From: Clostridia bacterium
Lineage (GTDB): Bacteria; Bacillota; Clostridia; Oscillospirales; CAG-272
Direction: 5' to 3'
DNA: 8,450 nucleotides
Assembly (NCBI GenBank): GCA_017559555.1
Contig: JAFYRH010000084.1
Coordinates: 1 to 8,450 of the forward strand
Below are positions 1-6,580 of the stretch, piece by piece. Within the stretch, counting starts at the first letter, position 1. Every line of letters begins with the position of its first letter. The notes under the pieces are model-generated. The model searched no databases and was not told the origin of the DNA. It was given only the letters and a program-made list of their open reading frames with translations. The position numbers and the translations under genes are program-made.

Positions 1-1
1 C

Positions 2-289
2 GGTGACAATCACGGTGCGTGGCATTCTGCCGACCTTTGGTATTGGTTTGGCACCCTTGAGAACGGTTGGAGACCTTTTGATCTGATAGATGATACTCTT
101 GCAGATGAAATGACCGACCGTTTGGTTGCGTTTGCAAAAACCGCAAACCCTAACACCGAGGATTGGAATGGATGGGAAGCAGGTGGAAAGTCTGCCCTTG
201 TTTTGGGCGACAAAGACACCAAGATGGGCAAGCCATCCTCGCTCAAGCTTTGGGTAACGATGTTCACCAACAAAGCCCCTGGTGAATAA
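2..289 (+). CDS. Type-B carboxylesterase, C-terminal fragment (5' truncated by window edge)
   Basis: The open frame enters from the left edge and ends at TAA 287-289, giving the last 95 residues of a larger protein. Near its start it reads GDNHGAWHSADLWYWFG. This matches the region around the catalytic histidine of the type-B carboxylesterase family (alpha/beta hydrolases such as para-nitrobenzyl esterase), where the pattern is G-A-x-H-x-x-E/D-L followed by an aromatic stretch; the likely catalytic His is codon 23-25. The following WRPFDLIDDTLADEMTDRLVAFAKTANPN fits the family's final helix, which is normally followed by a Trp-containing segment as seen here (DWNGWEA). The nucleophile elbow and acidic residue lie outside the window. 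The family hydrolyses carboxylic esters; the substrate cannot be told. No hairpin terminator follows the stop, so transcription may run on toward the exporter gene. The family call is firm for a fragment; localisation is unknown. Confidence 0.85.
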   Translation, partial: GDNHGAWHSADLWYWFGTLENGWRPFDLIDDTLADEMTDRLVAFAKTANPNTEDWNGWEAGGKSALVLGDKDTKMGKPSSLKLWVTMFTNKAPGE

Positions 290-301
290 AAGCAAAAAAG
301 C

Positions 302-318
302 TATTGACTTTGTCAATA
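302..318. promoter_or_regulatory. 7-bp dyad over the -35 box of the MATE gene (candidate operator)
   Basis: TATTGAC and GTCAATA form perfect 7-bp inverted arms around a TTT spacer. The left arm contains most of the -35 hexamer TTGACT (304-309). A dyad at this place would let a dimeric repressor block RNA polymerase. The perfect symmetry is seen in the sequence; the operator role is inferred, and no regulator gene is present in the window. Confidence 0.45.
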
Positions 319-332
319 CAAAATGATATAAT
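304..332 (+). promoter_or_regulatory. Sigma-A type promoter of the MATE gene
   Basis: TTGACT (304-309) and TATAAT (327-332) are separated by exactly 17 bp, an almost perfect vegetative promoter. The expected transcription start is near 339, giving a leader of about 55 nt before the ATG at 395. No other promoter of this quality lies between the esterase stop and the exporter. Confidence 0.85.
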
Positions 333-333
333 G

Positions 334-369
334 ATGCGGGTGAATGGCAAAACTGTCATTCACCCGCAT
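334..369 (+). promoter_or_regulatory. Perfect 13-bp inverted repeat at the transcription start/leader of the MATE gene
   Basis: ATGCGGGTGAATG (334-346) and CATTCACCCGCAT (357-369) are perfect complements around a 10-nt centre. The left arm begins one base after the -10 box and covers the predicted start site. As RNA, a stem of at least GGGUGAAUG/CAUUCACCC would form at the very 5' end of the message and stop about 10 nt before the ribosome binding site. No T run follows on either strand, so it is unlikely to be an intrinsic terminator. It could be an operator or a 5' stabilising hairpin. Confidence 0.6.
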
Positions 370-394
370 ATTGTGTGAAAGGAGAGGTGTCACA

Positions 395-1774
395 ATGAAG
401 AGCAAAACCGAACAGATGTATGCCCAAATGAGCCCTTGGCGGTTATTTTTTGTTGTAGCCGCTCCCGGAATGGTCAGTATGTTTGCAATGTCGATATATA
501 GCATCCTCGAAGGTATTTTTATCGGACAAATTCTCGGTGAGGGCGCATTTGCCGCGGTCAACATTGCAATTCCCCTCGTTATGATCAACTTCTCGCTTGC
601 CGACCTCATTGGTGTAGGTGCATCGGCGCCTATTTCGATTGCTTTAGGCAAGGAAGATTATAAAACGGCAAACAACGTTTTCTCCTGCGCAGTTATTCTC
701 AACTTTGTGGCATCTACGCTGATGGGGATAATTATGTTCTTTGCTGCAGTTCCGCTTTCGCGCATGATGGGAGCTGATGACCAATTGTTAGATACCGCCG
801 TGCGTTATTTGCGCACCTTTGCACTTTGCGGCCCCATTACCACTATCTTTTTTGCAATGGATAACTACTTGCGCATTTGCGGACACGTCAAAACAAGTAT
901 GTTCATCAACATTGGTTGTAATGTGGGAACACTCGGATTTTTGACACTGTTTTTGCTTGTGTTTGATATGGACGTTGTTGGCGCGGCTCTTGCCACCTGC
1001 ATTTCCATGTGCACCTGTGCAGTAATTTGTTTGGTCCCCTTTTTGCGCAACAAACAACTTCTCAAATTTACCAAACCCAAATTCAGCTTTGCACTCTTTA
1101 AGCAAATCGCTGCTTGCGGTTCTCCCGTATTCCTAAACAATATCGCAGGTCGTGTCACCTCTATTTTAATGAATATCTCCTTGATGACAATTGGCATCCG
1201 CCTGCTTGGCGAGGGCGGAGGACAAACCGCTGTTGCCGTTTATGCCGTGCTGATGTATGCCTCTGACCTTTGTTGGCCGCTCCTTTACGGCATTGCAGAT
1301 TCCCTAGCTCCTGCCCTTGGCTATAACTGGGGTGCCAAAAATTATGACCGCGTAAAACGCATTGCCAAGTGCGCTTATATCGGTACAGCGACCATTGGAC
1401 TTGTTTCTACCGCTCTTCTCTTCTTCCTCCCCGGCACTATTGCCTCTTGGTTTGTCAATGCCGAGGAAACCCGTCTTTTGGAAATTTCCACACACGCCAT
1501 TCGCGTGTTCAGCTTTGCATATCTCTTCCGTTGGATAGCGGTAACCACGCAAAGCTATTTCAGCGCAATCGAAAAACCGCTTCAAGCGACCATTCTCTCC
1601 TTTGCAAATGCCTTTATCTTCCCCGTGGTACTCCTCGGTGCACTTTGGAATTTGGGATTGGAAGGCATTTGGCTCAACTTTGTAGGTGTTACCTCGCTTT
1701 CTGCAATTCTTTCTTTCTTCCTCCTGGGGCATTTTAAAAAAGAAATTGCAAGACGCGAAAGAGAAACAGCATAA
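395..1774 (+). CDS. MATE-family efflux transporter (459 aa)
   Basis: An integral membrane exporter of the multidrug and toxic compound extrusion family, which pumps drugs or organic cations out of the cell in exchange for Na+ or H+. The length (459 aa) is normal for the family. About twelve hydrophobic segments form two six-helix halves. The family's repeated inter-helix motif appears in both: ALGKEDYKTANNVFS at residues 83-97, and PALGYNWGAKNYDRVKRIA at about 306-324. The N-terminal PWRLFFVVAAPGMVSMFAMSIYS is typical of helix 1 in MepA/DinF-like members. A longer frame opens at 344, but that ATG lies in the leader dyad and has no ribosome binding site. ATG 395 follows AAAGGAGAGGTG (378-389), so it is chosen. 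The gene is monocistronic, with its own strong promoter and terminator. Substrate and coupling ion cannot be read from sequence; the basic C-terminal tail (KKEIARRERE) is cytosolic by the positive-inside rule. Confidence 0.93.
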   Translation: MKSKTEQMYAQMSPWRLFFVVAAPGMVSMFAMSIYSILEGIFIGQILGEGAFAAVNIAIPLVMINFSLADLIGVGASAPISIALGKEDYKTANNVFSCAVILNFVASTLMGIIMFFAAVPLSRMMGADDQLLDTAVRYLRTFALCGPITTIFFAMDNYLRICGHVKTSMFINIGCNVGTLGFLTLFLLVFDMDVVGAALATCISMCTCAVICLVPFLRNKQLLKFTKPKFSFALFKQIAACGSPVFLNNIAGRVTSILMNISLMTIGIRLLGEGGGQTAVAVYAVLMYASDLCWPLLYGIADSLAPALGYNWGAKNYDRVKRIAKCAYIGTATIGLVSTALLFFLPGTIASWFVNAEETRLLEISTHAIRVFSFAYLFRWIAVTTQSYFSAIEKPLQATILSFANAFIFPVVLLGALWNLGLEGIWLNFVGVTSLSAILSFFLLGHFKKEIARRERETA

Positions 1775-1776
1775 AA

Positions 1777-1814
1777 AGAATCCGCAGATGCAGTGCATCC
1801 GCGGATTCTTTTTT
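1777..1814. terminator. Bidirectional intrinsic terminator between MATE and symporter genes
   Basis: AGAATCCGC (1777-1785) pairs with GCGGATTCT (1801-1809). After a one-base mismatch an inner stem GATGC/GCATC (1787-1791, 1795-1799) closes on a 3-nt AGT loop. T runs follow on the + strand (1809-1814) and, as A's at 1773-1777, on the - strand, so it can stop both converging transcripts. It begins directly after the exporter stop codon, and its T run includes the first bases of the symporter stop codon (1813-1815). Confidence 0.93.
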
Positions 1815-3234
1815 ATTCTTCTTTCCACTTTTCCACGGGTTTGTCGGCATACTTCTTTTTGAAGATGCGACGGCGGAAAAGAAAAATTGTGTATACCAAC
1901 CACAAAACGAAAAAGATCGCACAAGCGATAATCGCGTTGGTCAGCGACTTTCCTGCAAATCCCAACATAAGAAGCAGAGGTGCAATCATTACCATTGCCG
2001 GGAAATTGGAAAGAATGTAAAGGCTGGAGGTAGGGGTGCGGAGTCCGGGGTCGATTTCTTTCATCAAAATTACACCGTTGGAAGCCGTACCTGTCAGAGT
2101 GCCGTAACTCATTAAGAACATTTCGTGTTCAAATCCATTAAAGCATTCCTTGGTGGCTTTGCGAATGTAAGCATACGTAAGGGTTGCTCCCAAAAAGCTC
2201 AAAACAATAATGGGCAAAATGTAATCCTTAATATCATTGATTTCGATTGCCGCAACGCCTGCAACAATCATGATATCAAAAGCAAAACCGGAAATGCGGT
2301 CCATCTGGTAGTTGTTGATGTATTCACGGTTCATCAATTTGTGACGGCGCAAACGTTTAACAACCGCTTTGATTGCCATTGCCGCAAGTGATGCCCACAA
2401 AAAGTTAAAGCCCCACGCAAGACTGTTGAGGAAGGAATTCAAGCTCAACAAGCACATAAAGCCAAAGGAGACCGCATACGCAAGCGCAACAAAACCAGCT
2501 TGCAGAGTAAACTTATCGACCGACTCGTTGTCGGGAATTTCCTCTACACCTTCTTCAGTTTGAGGAAGTGTTTGGGGTTCGAATTTGTCATCACGCACTT
2601 TCAAATTCCCACGCTTTTTGTGAATGTTGATATAAAGAATACCGAACACAGATGCCACTACAAAACCAATGGAAGCAAGCGACAAGCCAAAGCTACCGTT
2701 TCCGGAAAATTGTGCCGCCTCTGTGTTGGTAAAGTTAATATCCCAACTGAGTGCATTTCCGGGGCCTTGACCAAAGCCCAAAGGCAAAATCAAGCCGCAA
2801 ACGTAAGAAATAATCTGTTCACCGTGACGGGTAATGAAAAACAGAAGAATGGTAAGTCCAAGCCCTACAAAAGCCTGCAGCATATAAGTGCCGCCTTGAA
2901 GGGCACCGAACTCAAATACCTGCGCGCGCTTGGTTTTGTGTGTGCTTCTTTCTGTTTTGAGTGTCATAGCGGCAAAGCCGATTGCAAGGCAGTGGTAGGT
3001 GATTACCTGCATCAAGCGGTTATCCACCAAAACAAAGCCGACTTGCTTACTGATAATATTTACAATCAACAGCACCGCTCCGCCCAAAAGTGCGGAAGGC
3101 ACAAGACATTTGCGGAAAAGAGAAATTTTACGTCGCAAAGTATTGCCCACAAGCAAAAATATCATCAAAAGTCCCAACTGCACCAAAAAGCTCCATACGG
3201 GGCCATAATTGGCAAGTGAAAAATTCCAATCCAT
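1813..3234 (-). CDS. Sodium/glutamate symporter homologue (ESS/GltS-type, 473 aa)
   Basis: A polytopic inner-membrane transporter resembling the glutamate:Na+ symporter (ESS) family, whose best known member GltS imports glutamate with sodium. Evidence is the two-half layout and a Gly-rich re-entrant-loop-like motif in each half. The first is FGQGPGNALSWDINFTNTE (154-172), comparable to GHGTGAAW...FTNATE of GltS; the second is SYGTLTGTASNGVILMKEID (376-395). The N-terminal segment VPSALLGGAVLLIVN (45-59) also fits the family's first conserved Pro-x-x-x-Gly-Gly region. It is longer than classical GltS (about 400 aa), with an acidic, hydrophilic loop at about 205-240 between the halves and a basic C-terminal tail. 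The ATG at 3234 has an excellent AAGGAGGA site six bases upstream (3241-3248). It is a single-gene unit on its own promoter, divergent from the nuclease. The membrane family is fairly sure; glutamate as the substrate is an inference. Confidence 0.82.
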   Translation of the reverse strand: MDWNFSLANYGPVWSFLVQLGLLMIFLLVGNTLRRKISLFRKCLVPSALLGGAVLLIVNIISKQVGFVLVDNRLMQVITYHCLAIGFAAMTLKTERSTHKTKRAQVFEFGALQGGTYMLQAFVGLGLTILLFFITRHGEQIISYVCGLILPLGFGQGPGNALSWDINFTNTEAAQFSGNGSFGLSLASIGFVVASVFGILYINIHKKRGNLKVRDDKFEPQTLPQTEEGVEEIPDNESVDKFTLQAGFVALAYAVSFGFMCLLSLNSFLNSLAWGFNFLWASLAAMAIKAVVKRLRRHKLMNREYINNYQMDRISGFAFDIMIVAGVAAIEINDIKDYILPIIVLSFLGATLTYAYIRKATKECFNGFEHEMFLMSYGTLTGTASNGVILMKEIDPGLRTPTSSLYILSNFPAMVMIAPLLLMLGFAGKSLTNAIIACAIFFVLWLVYTIFLFRRRIFKKKYADKPVEKWKEE

Positions 3235-3246
3235 ATTTTGTCCTCC

Positions 3247-3280
3247 TTATCACCAAAAGTTTCAAAATTCAGAGTGATAA
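3247..3280 (-). promoter_or_regulatory. Leader dyad overlapping the symporter ribosome binding site
   Basis: Read on the - strand, TTATCAC (3280-3274) pairs perfectly with GTGATAA (3253-3247). The second arm runs into AAGGAGGA (3248-3241), so two bases of the site would lie in the stem. The first arm starts almost at the predicted 5' end of the message. The pairing is seen; any translational effect is inference and the 20-nt loop makes the stem weak. Confidence 0.35.
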
Positions 3281-3288
3281 ACAAGTAT

Positions 3289-3317
3289 AGTATAACAGAT
3301 TTTAGCAAAAAAGTCAA
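3289..3317 (-). promoter_or_regulatory. Promoter of the symporter gene
   Basis: On the - strand TTGACT (3317-3312) and TATACT (3294-3289) are 17 bp apart. A second overlapping TATACT lies at 3289-3284. The predicted start is near 3283, giving a leader of about 49 nt. It faces away from the nuclease promoter about 70 bp to the right. Confidence 0.82.
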
Positions 3318-3383
3318 CCCTCAACGCCCATTTTGAAAATCTGAAATTTACGGCATAAAAAGCAAAACTTTTGTCAAAATCTA

Positions 3384-3412
3384 TTGCTTTTTGGAAAAAA
3401 ATGTGATACAAT
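3384..3412 (+). promoter_or_regulatory. Promoter of the secreted nuclease gene
   Basis: TTGCTT (3384-3389) and TACAAT (3407-3412) are separated by 17 bp within A/T-rich DNA. The predicted start near 3419 gives a leader of about 44 nt to the ATG at 3463. The hexamers are further from consensus than those of the two flanking transporter genes. Bases 3318-3383 hold A/T-rich DNA with no other clear element. Confidence 0.7.
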
Positions 3413-3462
3413 AAATATGTATGCGCAAAATACAAAATTATCCAATCAAAGGAGAATTATTT

Positions 3463-6400
3463 ATGCAAACCATGAAACGCAGTTTGTCGCTCTTTATGGT
3501 ACTGGCTATGCTCATAGCTCTCGTACCTGCATTGAGTTTGGGCGCAAGTGCCGCAAATGTAAACTACGTGTACGCCTCCAACGGCAAGTACATCTACAAC
3601 TGGGGTACTCGTGGAACGACCGCAACCTTCCTCTCCCCTAATGCAGAGGATTTCTACGAGGATAATAGCACCTCCTACGCAGAACTCTCCTCTTATTCCG
3701 GCGGCACAGGCAAATCCGACGCCCCCAAGAGTGATTTGTATCGCGAACTGAAAGAACTGATGGCAAGCAATCATAGCTATATCACAAGTTATGCTGCAAC
3801 CAGAGATCTTTATCAATACACCGACTGTCAAAATGGCGGCGGTAAGATTTCTTCCTTCTATTCCGGCACGGCAATCGGTCCTGCTTGGGGCGAAGGCAGC
3901 TGGAACCGTGAACATACCTGGCCCAACAGTAAAGGACTTGGCGGCAATGATGAAAACGACCTCATGATGCTCCGCCCCACCTCCACAAGTGAAAACTCCT
4001 CTCGCGGCAACACCGCATACGGCCAAAGCAGTGGCTACTACAATCCCAACAAAGAATCCGGCGGCAAGTACGACCTGCGCGGTGACGTAGCACGTATTTT
4101 CCTTTATGTTTACGTTCGTTGGGGCAACACCTCCTATGCTTGGGGCTCCTCCGGTGTAATGGAAAGCCTTGAAGTTCTGCTCGAATGGATGGAAGCTGAC
4201 CCCGTTGATACTTGGGAACTTGGTCGTAACGACTCTGTCGAGTCCATCACCGGCACCCGTAACGTTTTTGTTGACTACCCCGAACTTGCGTTCATTCTCT
4301 TCGGCGCAGAAATCCCCGCAGATATGACAACTCCCTCCGGTGAAGCCGGCAACAAGTGCGACCACAACAACTTTGGCGCAGGCGTTGGTACCGTTGCTAC
4401 CTGCACCGAAAAGGGTTATACCCTTTACACCTGTCAAGTTGCAGGCTGTGGTTACAGCTACAAAGACAACATCGTTGAAGCAAAGGGTCACAACTACGTA
4501 TCTGACGTGTGCTCCGTTTGCGGCGACGTAAAGGCAGCACCCGTTGAAAAGCCCTCCTATGTTAGCACATTCGAAGTAGGAAAAGCATATAAGCTTGGAC
4601 TCTTCTCTTCTGCTTTGGGCGCTGAATATTACTTCAACGGCACAATGAAGGGTTACTACGGTGCAACCGATACCGCTTACACCAATGCGGTTGACGTATA
4701 CGTAGAAAGCACAACCGGCGGTTACCGTTTGTACTTTAAAGATGAAAGTGGCACAAAGCAATACATCAACCTTGTTGCAAGCGGCACATATCGCAACTTT
4801 ACTTTTGCTACATCTGCAACCTCCGTATACACATGGGATTCTGCAAAGAGCACCTTTAAGACCACCGTTGAAGGCGAGGTTTGCTACATTGGAACCTATG
4901 GTTCGTACTATACCATGGGCGTTCTGCAAACCTCTAAGTTGAACGACTCCGACTATTATGCGCGCCTGTACACTATGGGCAGCAGTGAGGGCGGAAACAC
5001 TCCCTCCACTCCCGAAGAAACTACTCCCCCTGCTGACAATCCTACTACTCCCCCTGTTGCAGGAGAAGCAACCATTAGCTTTAAAGATACCACAACACGT
5101 ACCTCTTTTTCCAAAACACAACAAGTTTGGATGCAAAATGGCATTACCGTTTCCAACGAGAAAGCAAGTTCTACGGTTGATGTAGCAGACTACTCAAATC
5201 CCGCTCGTTTCTATGCAGGTTCCAATCTGACTATTTCTTACCCCAACATGGTAAAAATGGTAGTTGATTGCTCCGGTTTGGATGCAAAGTACGTTGATAG
5301 CTGGCTGAACGTTCCAGCCAATGCAACTGCCACCAAGAACAACAACATCATCACCGTTGTGTTTGATTCTCCCGTTGATTCCATCACCTACACCGCTTTG
5401 GCAAAACAATCCCGTGCATATAGCATTACCGTATATGCAGAGGTTGCATCTCAACCCGAAGAGACTACTCCCGAACAAACCACTCCCGAAGTAACGCCCC
5501 CCGAAATAACCACTCCCGAGGAGACTACTCCCGAAGCAACAATGCCCGAAGAGACTACCCCCGAGGAAACTACTCCCGAATCCGAGATCAATTACGGTAC
5601 TCTGAATGCCCCCGTAACTGTAACCTATGCGTATAACGCATGCGCAAATCTTGCAGACGGTGAAAGCTCTGCGAATGCTTTCTACGTAAAAGGAACTGTA
5701 ACAGCAATTGGTCAAACCGGCAACTACTACAAAAACGTTTACTTTACCGACGGTACAACCGAAATGCTTATTTACACTATCAATATGTCTGATGGCATTA
5801 CCGGTTTTGAAATTGGCGACACCATCGTAGCATGCGGTTACATTAAAAATTACAGCGGTACCATCGAAATGGCAACCTATAACGCGTCTGTTTACGTATA
5901 CGTTGTAAAAGTGGAATCCAACACCCCCGGTCAAGACGATGTAACAACTCCAGAGGAAACCACTCCCGAACAAACCACACCTGAAGTAACGCCCCCCGAA
6001 GACACTCCCGAGCTTGAGCAATGCAAGCACACCAACACCACCGTTGAGGGTGCAAAAGAAGCAACTTGCGCTACCGAAGGCAATACCGGTTCTACCGTTT
6101 GTGCAGATTGCGGTGTGGTTCTCACCGAAGGAAAAGAAATTGCCAAGACTGAGCACGTCATGGCAGATTGGGTTCAAATCAGAGTTGCCACCTGCACCAC
6201 CGAAGGATTGGAACGTAGCGACTGTGACAACTGCACCTATTATGAAACAAAGACCTCTGCGGCACTTGGACACAACGATGCCGACAAAGATGGAGTTTGT
6301 GATACGTGCAACGAAGAAATCGTACTTCCCCCTGAACAACCCGAAAATTCCGAAAACTCCAACAGCCAAGATCACGTTTGCAAAGAAGTAACACCTTTCC

Positions 6401-6501
6401 AAGCGTTCATCAATGCAATTATCAACTTCTTCCGCCGTTTGCTTGGTCAACCTGAGCTATGCGCTTGCGGAGAAACAATTCTTGTAAAAGAAGAACAATA
6501 A
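3463..6501 (+). CDS. Secreted multidomain endonuclease I-family nuclease (1012 aa)
   Basis: Predicted to be exported and to cleave DNA (possibly RNA) outside the cell. Residues 1-30 are a signal peptide (MKR, hydrophobic core, cleavage near ASA|AN). Residues about 85-285 are an endonuclease I (EndA/NucM/Vvn-type beta-beta-alpha-metal) domain: NREHTWP at 148-154 with E150-H151 as the metal/base pair, RPT...N178...RGN183 as likely metal-side Asn residues, and GDVAR at 207-211. Next come a Cys/His module (about 297-356), a beta-rich domain (about 365-505), a Pro-Glu-Thr linker (507-533), a second beta-rich domain (about 535-661), a linker (663-707), an OB-fold-like domain (about 709-816; FEIGDTIVACGYIKNYSGTIE), a linker (820-850), two more Cys/His modules (854-950), and a tail helix FQAFINAIINFFRRLLG (979-995) between HxC and CxC pairs. 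No LPXTG motif. The frame extends to 3421, but AAAGGAG (3448-3454) places the start at 3463. Simple family members are far shorter. Nuclease call firm; accessory roles inferred. Confidence 0.9.
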   Translation: MQTMKRSLSLFMVLAMLIALVPALSLGASAANVNYVYASNGKYIYNWGTRGTTATFLSPNAEDFYEDNSTSYAELSSYSGGTGKSDAPKSDLYRELKELMASNHSYITSYAATRDLYQYTDCQNGGGKISSFYSGTAIGPAWGEGSWNREHTWPNSKGLGGNDENDLMMLRPTSTSENSSRGNTAYGQSSGYYNPNKESGGKYDLRGDVARIFLYVYVRWGNTSYAWGSSGVMESLEVLLEWMEADPVDTWELGRNDSVESITGTRNVFVDYPELAFILFGAEIPADMTTPSGEAGNKCDHNNFGAGVGTVATCTEKGYTLYTCQVAGCGYSYKDNIVEAKGHNYVSDVCSVCGDVKAAPVEKPSYVSTFEVGKAYKLGLFSSALGAEYYFNGTMKGYYGATDTAYTNAVDVYVESTTGGYRLYFKDESGTKQYINLVASGTYRNFTFATSATSVYTWDSAKSTFKTTVEGEVCYIGTYGSYYTMGVLQTSKLNDSDYYARLYTMGSSEGGNTPSTPEETTPPADNPTTPPVAGEATISFKDTTTRTSFSKTQQVWMQNGITVSNEKASSTVDVADYSNPARFYAGSNLTISYPNMVKMVVDCSGLDAKYVDSWLNVPANATATKNNNIITVVFDSPVDSITYTALAKQSRAYSITVYAEVASQPEETTPEQTTPEVTPPEITTPEETTPEATMPEETTPEETTPESEINYGTLNAPVTVTYAYNACANLADGESSANAFYVKGTVTAIGQTGNYYKNVYFTDGTTEMLIYTINMSDGITGFEIGDTIVACGYIKNYSGTIEMATYNASVYVYVVKVESNTPGQDDVTTPEETTPEQTTPEVTPPEDTPELEQCKHTNTTVEGAKEATCATEGNTGSTVCADCGVVLTEGKEIAKTEHVMADWVQIRVATCTTEGLERSDCDNCTYYETKTSAALGHNDADKDGVCDTCNEEIVLPPEQPENSENSNSQDHVCKEVTPFQAFINAIINFFRRLLGQPELCACGETILVKEEQ
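5467..5505 (+). repeat. 39-bp repeat, copy 1, in the second Pro-Glu-Thr linker of the nuclease
   Basis: This 39-bp stretch in the linker encoding residues 663-707 matches 5962-6000 at 37 of 39 positions (two substitutions, same frame). It encodes TTPEQTTPEVTPPE-type linker sequence. The two copies flank the OB-fold-like domain as direct repeats. Confidence 0.8.
5962..6000 (+). repeat. 39-bp repeat, copy 2, in the third Pro-Glu-Thr linker of the nuclease
   Basis: Direct-repeat partner of 5467-5505 (37/39 identical), placed just after the OB-fold-like domain. Recombination between the copies would remove 495 bp (165 codons) in frame, deleting that domain and leaving one linker. Confidence 0.8.
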
Positions 6502-6505
6502 AACC

Positions 6506-6538
6506 AAAAGGCTTTGAGAGAAATCTCAAAGCCTTTTT
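6506..6538. terminator. Intrinsic terminator (probably bidirectional) between nuclease and lipoprotein genes
   Basis: AAAAGGCTTTGAGA (6506-6519) and TCTCAAAGCCTTTT (6524-6537) form a perfect 14-bp stem closed by a GAAA tetraloop, with TTTTT at 6534-6538 for the + strand. It starts five bases after the nuclease stop. On the - strand the tail reads TTTTGGTTTT, so it can also end the lipoprotein transcript, whose stop codon lies about 43 bp away at 6581-6583. Bases 6539-6580 show only a small A/T dyad (AAATAG-A-CTATTT, 6552-6564). Confidence 0.93.
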
Positions 6539-6580
6539 ACTTGGAATATTCAAATAGACTATTTAAAATTTGTCAGGTTC

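Noticed and set aside
334..369. Inverted repeat as the terminator of the esterase gene
   Set aside because: No T run follows on either strand, and a near-consensus promoter sits directly before it, so it belongs to the exporter's leader or control region.
344..394. Upstream start extending the MATE protein by 17 residues
   Set aside because: The ATG at 344 lies inside the leader dyad a few bases after the predicted transcription start and has no ribosome binding site, whereas 395 has one.
2500..3219. Open frame of 239 codons on + strand opposite the symporter
   Set aside because: Lys/Gln/His-rich with no hydrophobic or domain pattern; it is the shadow of a transmembrane protein gene.
3457..5136. 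Long antisense open frame (559 codons) opposite the nuclease
   Set aside because: Gly/Cys/Val-rich, no ribosome binding site or family resemblance, and it mirrors the codon bias of the clearly real nuclease gene on the other strand. A second such frame at 5194-6450 is dismissed for the same reason.
5455..5580. CRISPR-like short repeats (also 7721-7864)
   Set aside because: Both are in-frame protein repeats (Pro-Glu-Thr linker and collagen triplets) with no constant repeat-spacer structure.
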